Shown here: piece by piece, positions 31,294-35,779 of the stretch | Position numbering within the stretch: the stretch's first letter is position 1 | Layout of the letters: every line of letters starts with the position of its first letter | Origin: Phytophthora sp. 'mugwort' | Lineage: Eukaryota; Oomycota; Peronosporomycetes; Peronosporales; Peronosporaceae | Length of the DNA stretch: 35,779 bases | Direction of reading: 5' to 3' | Assembly: GCA_033558025.1 (NCBI GenBank) | Contig: JAUCEF010000022.1 | Span: 1-35,779 of the forward strand | Notes under the pieces: model-generated | Seen by the model: the letters and a program-made list of their open reading frames with translations, nothing else | Told to the model about the DNA's origin: nothing | Databases searched by the model: none | Program-made: the position numbers and the translations under genes

Positions 31294-31351
31294 AATGATA
31301 ATAAATTTATTTTATAAATTGAAATATCTCCATATAATTTAAAGAAAATAA
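31240..31351. repeat. 54-bp inverted pair around AATG at the second fold-back
   Basis: 31240-31293 pairs perfectly with 31298-31351 around the 4-nt AATG (31294-31297). Taken over long range, the palindrome is instead arm 2 28381-31246 against 31278-34143, with a 31-nt asymmetric spacer 31247-31277. Confidence 0.85.
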
Positions 31352-31592
31352 TCATAATAGCTAATCCAATAGCTGATTCTGCTGCAGCTACTGTTAAAAT
31401 TAATAAAGAAAAAACTTGTCCTATTATATCATCAATTAAAACTGCAAAATAAATAAAATTTAAATTAATTGATAATAATAATAATTCAATAGACATTAAA
31501 ATAATAATAATATTCTGTCTATTTAAAATTATACCAAATAATCCAAGACAGAATAAAAAAAAAGTAAAAATAAAATGATTTAAAATATTCAT
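31290..31592 (-). CDS. nad4L: NADH dehydrogenase subunit 4L (third copy)
   Basis: Identical to the other two copies. Its stop again lies at the fold point, here next to AATG read on the plus strand (CATT on the coding strand). Confidence 0.95.
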   Translation of the reverse strand: MNILNHFIFTFFLFCLGLFGIILNRQNIIIILMSIELLLLSINLNFIYFAVLIDDIIGQVFSLLILTVAAAESAIGLAIMIIFFKLYGDISIYKINLLSL

Positions 31593-31594
31593 AA

Positions 31595-32575
31595 TTAAAT
31601 TAACCAATTAAAACTTATTAAAATACTTGCAGTATATAAAAACCAGGATAATGAAAAAGGTAGAAATACTTTCCAACCTAAACGCATTAATTGGTCATAA
31701 CGATATCGAGGTAAAATAGCTCGAGCAACTACAAATAAAACAACAAAAAAACAAATTTTAATACTAAACCAAAAAGATCCGGGTAAAAAATTAATACAAT
31801 TTATACTAAAAGGGAAAGGTGCTAACCAACCACCTAAAAATAAAATCGTAGTTAAACTACTCATTAATAACATATTAGCATATTCACCTAAAAAAAATAA
31901 TGCAAAACCCATTGCAGAATATTCTACATTATAACCTGAAACTAATTCAGCTTCAGCTTCAGGTAAATCAAAGGGATGTCGATTTGTTTCTGCTAAACAA
32001 GATATAAAAAAAATTATAAAAATAGGAAAAAGAGGAAAACAATACCATACCGTTTTTTGTGCCCAAATAATAGAAATTAAATTTAAAGATTTTGCACAAA
32101 CAATTACTGAAAGAATTGAAAACCCAATAGTTAATTCATATGAAATCATTTGTGCTGTTGATCTTAAAGCCCCTAAAAACGAATATTTAGAATTACTTGA
32201 CCAACCACCTATAATAACACCGTATACACCTAAAGATGAAATTGCTATTAAATATAAAATACCAATATTTAATTCAGTAAAAAACATACCAAAACCTAAA
32301 GGTATTATTGTCCAACTTAATAGACTTAAAAAAAAAGCTAAAATAGGTGCAAATATAAATAAAATTACATCAGCATTACTTGGTAAAATTGTTTCTTTTA
32401 CGAATAATTTAAGACCATCAGCTAATGGTTGTAATAATCCAAAAGTACCTACAACATTAGGTCCTCTTCTTCTTTGAATAGAAGCTAATATTTTACGTTC
32501 AACTAAAGTAAAATAAGCCACAGCAATTAATAAAGGTAATATGAAAATTAAAAATTTTAAAATTGTGTATATCAT
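31595..32575 (-). CDS. nad1: NADH dehydrogenase subunit 1 (third copy)
   Basis: Identical 326-residue protein to the arm copies. In this copy the upstream overlapping gene is an intact nad11, so this is the likely original context. Confidence 0.97.
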   Translation of the reverse strand: MIYTILKFLIFILPLLIAVAYFTLVERKILASIQRRRGPNVVGTFGLLQPLADGLKLFVKETILPSNADVILFIFAPILAFFLSLLSWTIIPLGFGMFFTELNIGILYLIAISSLGVYGVIIGGWSSNSKYSFLGALRSTAQMISYELTIGFSILSVIVCAKSLNLISIIWAQKTVWYCFPLFPIFIIFFISCLAETNRHPFDLPEAEAELVSGYNVEYSAMGFALFFLGEYANMLLMSSLTTILFLGGWLAPFPFSINCINFLPGSFWFSIKICFFVVLFVVARAILPRYRYDQLMRLGWKVFLPFSLSWFLYTASILISFNWLI

Positions 32576-34578
32576 AATAATTTTGATTGATTTTTGAAAA
32601 TTTTATTAGAATTAATCAATATTTTTGAATATTGTTCTAATATATTTGTATAATAATTATTTTTAATTAATGAATCTAAAAAATTAATATTAATTTTTAA
32701 AAATTTTTTATTAAAACTAAAATTATAAATAATTTTTATTTTTTTTTTTAATAAATAAGGTAAAATATCTTTAATTTTTAAAAAAGCTTCTGATTTAGAT
32801 TGATTTTTATTTAATAAAAATTTATAAAGATTTCTATAAATTATAGAATCTTTACGTTGTTCTATATTTACATTTAAAATTTGTTCATTTTTTTGAATAA
32901 AACCTTCTAAATTAATATACATTCCATTTTTTTCTAAAAAAGTTAATCCAGGTAAAATTAGATTTGAATTTTGAGCATCTTTAGTAAAATGATGTCCTTG
33001 ATAAATAACAAAACTATTTTTAGTTATTTTTAATTTATTTTGTAAATTTGTATTAAATAAATAATATAATTTTGAATTATTTAACATATTTAATGATTTT
33101 GGAAAAGTAATTTCAAAAAAATTAATTAAAGAAGTTTGAAAATTAAAGAAATTAATATTATGGTTAATAAATGATAAATTTTTTAATTTTGATAATAAAA
33201 AAAAACCATTTTTTTGATTTAAAATATTACTACCTATAATAATTAAAGGTTTTTTTGCTTTTTTTAATTGTTTACAAAATACATGTTTTCCTAAAATAAT
33301 ATTTATTAAAGTTTTAAAAGTTAATCCTAAATGTTTTACTGGATAAGTAAAATTAATTTTATTACCGATATATGCTATTTTAAAATTTCCTTTTTTTAAA
33401 CGATTAATTAAATGAATATTTAAAATAGAACCTTCTTGACGAATATCACTACCAATTATTAAACAAACATCAGATTCTTCAATAGATTTTAAAGTATTAT
33501 TAAATAAAAAATTTGAAGCTAAATCAGAATTTATCTTAATTTGTCGATTTTTTAAAAATTGTTCATAATTTACATTTGAAATTCCTAATTTATTTAAATT
33601 TTTTTTTAATAAAAAAAGAGATTCTAAATCAGTTAAATCACCAATAATACTTTTAGCATTAAAACTATCTGTAATTATCAATTTTTTATTAATAATATTT
33701 AGAGCATCTAACCAAGAAATCCTATGAAAATTGTTTTGATTATCTTTTAATAATGGATATTTTAATCGTTGATATTTTAAACTATCAAAAAAATATCTTG
33801 TTTTATCTGATATCCATTCTTTATTAATATTAAAATTAGTTTTAGGTAAAATACGTATAATTTCATTATTAAAAATATCAATTTTAATATTTGAACCAAT
33901 ACTATCTAAAATAGCAATACCCTCTTTTTTTTTTAATTCCCAAGAACGTGCTTTAAAAGTATAGGGTTTAGAAGTTAATGCACCAACAGGACATAAATCT
34001 ACTAAATTACCAGAAAATTCGGATTTAAAAATATTTGAAGAATAAAAATTAATTTCAGTTTTATTACCACGACCTGTTGTACCTAAACCGTCAATTCCAC
34101 AAATTTCATTAGCAAAACGTACACAACGTGTACAATGAATACATCTTGTCATAATTGTTTTAATAAAAGGACCACAATATTTATCTTCAACGCCACGTTT
34201 TTTAAAAAAAAAACGACTACGATCCGATCCAAAAATCATTGTTTGATCTTGTAAATCACATTCTGACGCTTGATCACAAATAGGACAATCTAATGGATGA
34301 TTTATTAAAAGAAATTCTAATACACTTTCACGTGCTTTTTGTACTAAAGGAGTATTAGTAAATATTTTCATATTTGGTATTAAAGGCATTGCACATGAAG
34401 CTACAGGTTTAGGGGAATTTTCGATTTCAACTAAACACATACGACAATTACCGGCAATTTGTAAATTCTCTTGAAAACAGAATTTAGGGATTTGAATTTT
34501 AAAATTATTACATGCTTGTAAAACTGTTAAATTTTTATTAACTTTTAATTCGATATTGTTAATATATATATTAATCAT
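32572..34578 (-). CDS. nad11: NADH dehydrogenase 75-kDa subunit, intact
   Basis: This 668-residue iron-sulfur subunit (NuoG type) of the complex I N-module carries electrons from the flavin toward quinone. Domains in order: a ferredoxin-like domain with the [2Fe-2S] ligands C34, C45, C48, C62; the N5 site H94, C98, C101, C107; the N4 site C146, C149, C152, C196 (TRCIHCTRC...[12 protein letters not shown]); then a molybdopterin-oxidoreductase-like region from about 210, diverged and Lys/Asn-rich. One gene holds both halves, not the split form seen in some algae. It is the only complete copy in the window and ends in TGA overlapping nad1. Confidence 0.96.
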   Translation of the reverse strand: MINIYINNIELKVNKNLTVLQACNNFKIQIPKFCFQENLQIAGNCRMCLVEIENSPKPVASCAMPLIPNMKIFTNTPLVQKARESVLEFLLINHPLDCPICDQASECDLQDQTMIFGSDRSRFFFKKRGVEDKYCGPFIKTIMTRCIHCTRCVRFANEICGIDGLGTTGRGNKTEINFYSSNIFKSEFSGNLVDLCPVGALTSKPYTFKARSWELKKKEGIAILDSIGSNIKIDIFNNEIIRILPKTNFNINKEWISDKTRYFFDSLKYQRLKYPLLKDNQNNFHRISWLDALNIINKKLIITDSFNAKSIIGDLTDLESLFLLKKNLNKLGISNVNYEQFLKNRQIKINSDLASNFLFNNTLKSIEESDVCLIIGSDIRQEGSILNIHLINRLKKGNFKIAYIGNKINFTYPVKHLGLTFKTLINIILGKHVFCKQLKKAKKPLIIIGSNILNQKNGFFLLSKLKNLSFINHNINFFNFQTSLINFFEITFPKSLNMLNNSKLYYLFNTNLQNKLKITKNSFVIYQGHHFTKDAQNSNLILPGLTFLEKNGMYINLEGFIQKNEQILNVNIEQRKDSIIYRNLYKFLLNKNQSKSEAFLKIKDILPYLLKKKIKIIYNFSFNKKFLKININFLDSLIKNNYYTNILEQYSKILINSNKIFKNQSKLL

Positions 34579-34660
34579 TTTAATGATAAAAAATTAAATA
34601 AAATATAAATTTATTTTCACTAAAAAGATATATTTTATTTAAAATATATTATTATAGTAA

Positions 34661-34743
34661 TATCAAAGAAGGGATTTGAACCCTTAACGCTTTTAAGCTT
34701 TACATCCTAAGTGTAACGTGTTTACCAATTTCACCACTTTGAT
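34661..34743 (-). tRNA. trnL(TAG): tRNA-Leu (TAG)
   Basis: An 83-nt class II tRNA with acceptor ATCAAAG/CTTTGAT, anticodon stem TTACA/TGTAA with loop CTTAGGA, a long variable arm of 14 nt, and T-arm AAGGG-TTCAAAT-CCCTT. Single copy in the window. Confidence 0.95.
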
Positions 34744-34751
34744 AATAAAAA

Positions 34752-34834
34752 TACCTACTATTGGACTTGAACCAATAACCCTAAAAGGGAACAGATTTTA
34801 AATCTATCGTGTTTACCAATTTCACCAAGTAGGC
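34752..34834 (-). tRNA. trnL(TAA): tRNA-Leu (TAA)
   Basis: An 83-nt class II tRNA with acceptor GCCTACT/AGTAGGT, anticodon loop TTTAAAA and a stable variable arm (CCCTTTTAGGG). It shares the same 20-nt D-arm (TGGTGAAATTGGTAAACACG) with the adjacent tRNA-Leu (TAG), so the two are probably a tandem duplicate pair. Confidence 0.95.
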
Positions 34835-34852
34835 TAATATTTTTTTAAATAT

Positions 34853-35597
34853 ATGAAAAAAAAAAAAATAATAACTTATTTACAATTACATTTATTTGAA
34901 TTAAAATATAATTTTTTTATACTTTTAATCACTTTATTTATATCTTTTTATAATTTCATATTATTTTTCTGATCAATTAATATATTTATTAGTTAATAAT
35001 TTACTTAATAAAAATATGTTAAAATATTTTATTTTTACTAATATTACTGAAATTTTTATTACTAATATTTTTATAGCAATTTTCATAACAACTTTTATAA
35101 CAATTCAATTAAGTTTTTTATTATTTTGGTTTTTTTTATCAAAAGGTTTATATAAATTTGAAAATTTTATTTTTATAAAATTTTATATTTTTTTTATAAT
35201 TTTTAATTTTTTTATAATAAAATTTATTTTTACTAATATTATTCCACATATTTGGGATTTTTTATTAAATTTAAATTTTTCAAATTTATATCTTTTAACA
35301 ATTTATTTTGAACCAAAAATTGATAATTATTTTGATTTTATTTTTTCTTCTTTTATTTATATATTTATAATATTTATTTATTTTTTTTCTTTATTTTTTT
35401 TTATATCAAATAATATTTTAAAAATTAAAATAATTATTAATTTAAGAAAATTCTTTTATTTAAAAATAATATTATTGAGTGCTTTAATTACACCACCAGA
35501 TATATTTAATTTTATATTAATTTATTTTATCTTTTTTTTTTTTTTTGAAATATTTATTTATATTTCAATATATTTAAATAAATATAAATTAATTTAA
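34853..35597 (+). CDS. tatC: Twin-arginine translocase subunit TatC, frame broken once
   Basis: TatC (mttB/ymf16) is a six-helix inner-membrane translocase subunit for folded proteins. The N-terminus at 34853 reads ITYLQLHLFELKYNFFILL, matching the TatC start (HL.EL..R). After 39 codons that frame hits TGA (34970-34972). In the +1 frame the TatC sequence continues without a gap: SDQLIYLLVNN from 34968, then FIFTNITEIF, and near the C-terminus SALITPPDIFNFIL, the conserved TPPD motif. Removing one T from the run 34964-34968 would restore a protein of about 247 residues, the normal TatC length. This is a homopolymer error, a real lesion or a frameshift read by the ribosome; error seems most likely. 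The ATG at 35016 alone would lose the first helix. Confidence 0.85.
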
Positions 35598-35779
35598 TTT
35601 ATTTTTTTTTATAAAATTTAATTTACTTTTATTTAAATTGATATTTGTATTTGTAATAATATCTGTTTCTTTAAAAATTCTTAAATTTAATTGATAATTT
35701 TTTAAATACTTAATAGATGTTATTTTTAAAGAAGATCCATTTGTTAAAATAATTTTATTTTTATAGGTAAAAAATTTTT
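35589..35779 (-). CDS. rpl31: Partial gene, possibly ribosomal protein L31
   Basis: An open frame of 62 codons enters from beyond the window end and stops at 35589-35591, overlapping the tatC 3' end by 9 nt on the opposite strand. The visible part, with IILTNGSSLKITSIKYLKNY, resembles mitochondrial bL31, which has a short basic strand around a (T/S)DGS motif. rpl31 is mitochondrially encoded in some stramenopiles. The 5' end is cut off and the match is short, so this is tentative. Confidence 0.4.
   Translation of the reverse strand, partial: KFFTYKNKIILTNGSSLKITSIKYLKNYQLNLRIFKETDIITNTNINLNKSKLNFIKKNKLN

Larger units (their letters stand above)
31278..34143 (-). repeat. Third copy of the nad4L-nad1-nad11(3') segment
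   Basis: It is identical to arm 1 in the same orientation at an offset of 31232 (58 to 31290) and inverted to arm 2 with coordinate sum 62524. Identity with arm 1 runs from 36/31268 to 2911/34143. At 34144 it continues into the rest of nad11 instead of cob. The shared 2.87 kb is therefore present three times with two different flanks. Confidence 0.92.

Noticed and set aside
34579..34660. Possible small gene between nad11 and trnL
   Set aside because: 82 AT-rich bases with frequent stops and no tRNA fold.

Overview
This window is mitochondrial DNA from a protist, most likely a stramenopile or a relative. It is extremely AT-rich, contains no introns, uses TGG for tryptophan and uses TGA at least once as a stop (end of nad11). 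It encodes respiratory-chain, ATP synthase and ribosomal proteins plus organelle-type tRNAs. Mitochondrial copies of atp1, nad7, nad9, an unsplit nad11, tatC, rps7, rps10 and rps12 fit oomycete- or bigyran-like stramenopiles, but I cannot name a genus. cox1, cox2, nad5, nad6, atp8 and both rRNAs are absent, so this is not the whole genome.

The layout is dominated by palindromes. Arm 1 (about 46-15642) and arm 2 (15650-31246) are inverted copies of one 15.6-kb segment. For every gene the paired coordinates sum to 31292, so there are no indels between the arms. The only differences I found are at the centre, which has a 7-nt unpaired tip (15643-15649) and an A.A mismatch (15628/15664). A second fold-back follows at about 31262. 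The nad4L-nad1-nad11 end of the arm appears a third time (31278-34143) in arm 1 orientation and then runs into single-copy sequence: the 5' part of nad11, two tRNA-Leu genes, tatC and a probable rpl31 that leaves the window.

Read outward from the atp1 tip, each arm carries atp1, trnE, nad4, trnH, an rpl10-like gene and nad7 on one strand. After a 116-bp divergent spacer come nad2, trnF, rps10, trnR, trnQ, trnI, trnV, rps12, rps7, cox3, atp6, trnD, nad3, atp9, nad9, cob, a 5'-truncated nad11, nad1 and nad4L on the other strand. Spacers are mostly short and several genes overlap, which suggests polycistronic transcription with tRNA punctuation.

The nad4L end carries nested inverted and direct copies of the gene's last bases. 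Two fold-back junctions with different breakpoints and a 4-nt tip (CATT/AATG) are seen, and base 1 of the window sits exactly at that tip. Together with the mismatched atp1 tip this looks like linear mitochondrial DNA with hairpin or snap-back ends, read through as inverted dimers. The shared 2.9-kb nad4L end would then be a terminal repeat or a subtelomere shared between chromosomes. Fold-back artefacts of amplification, long-read sequencing or assembly could make similar palindromes, so the physical ends are inferred, not shown.
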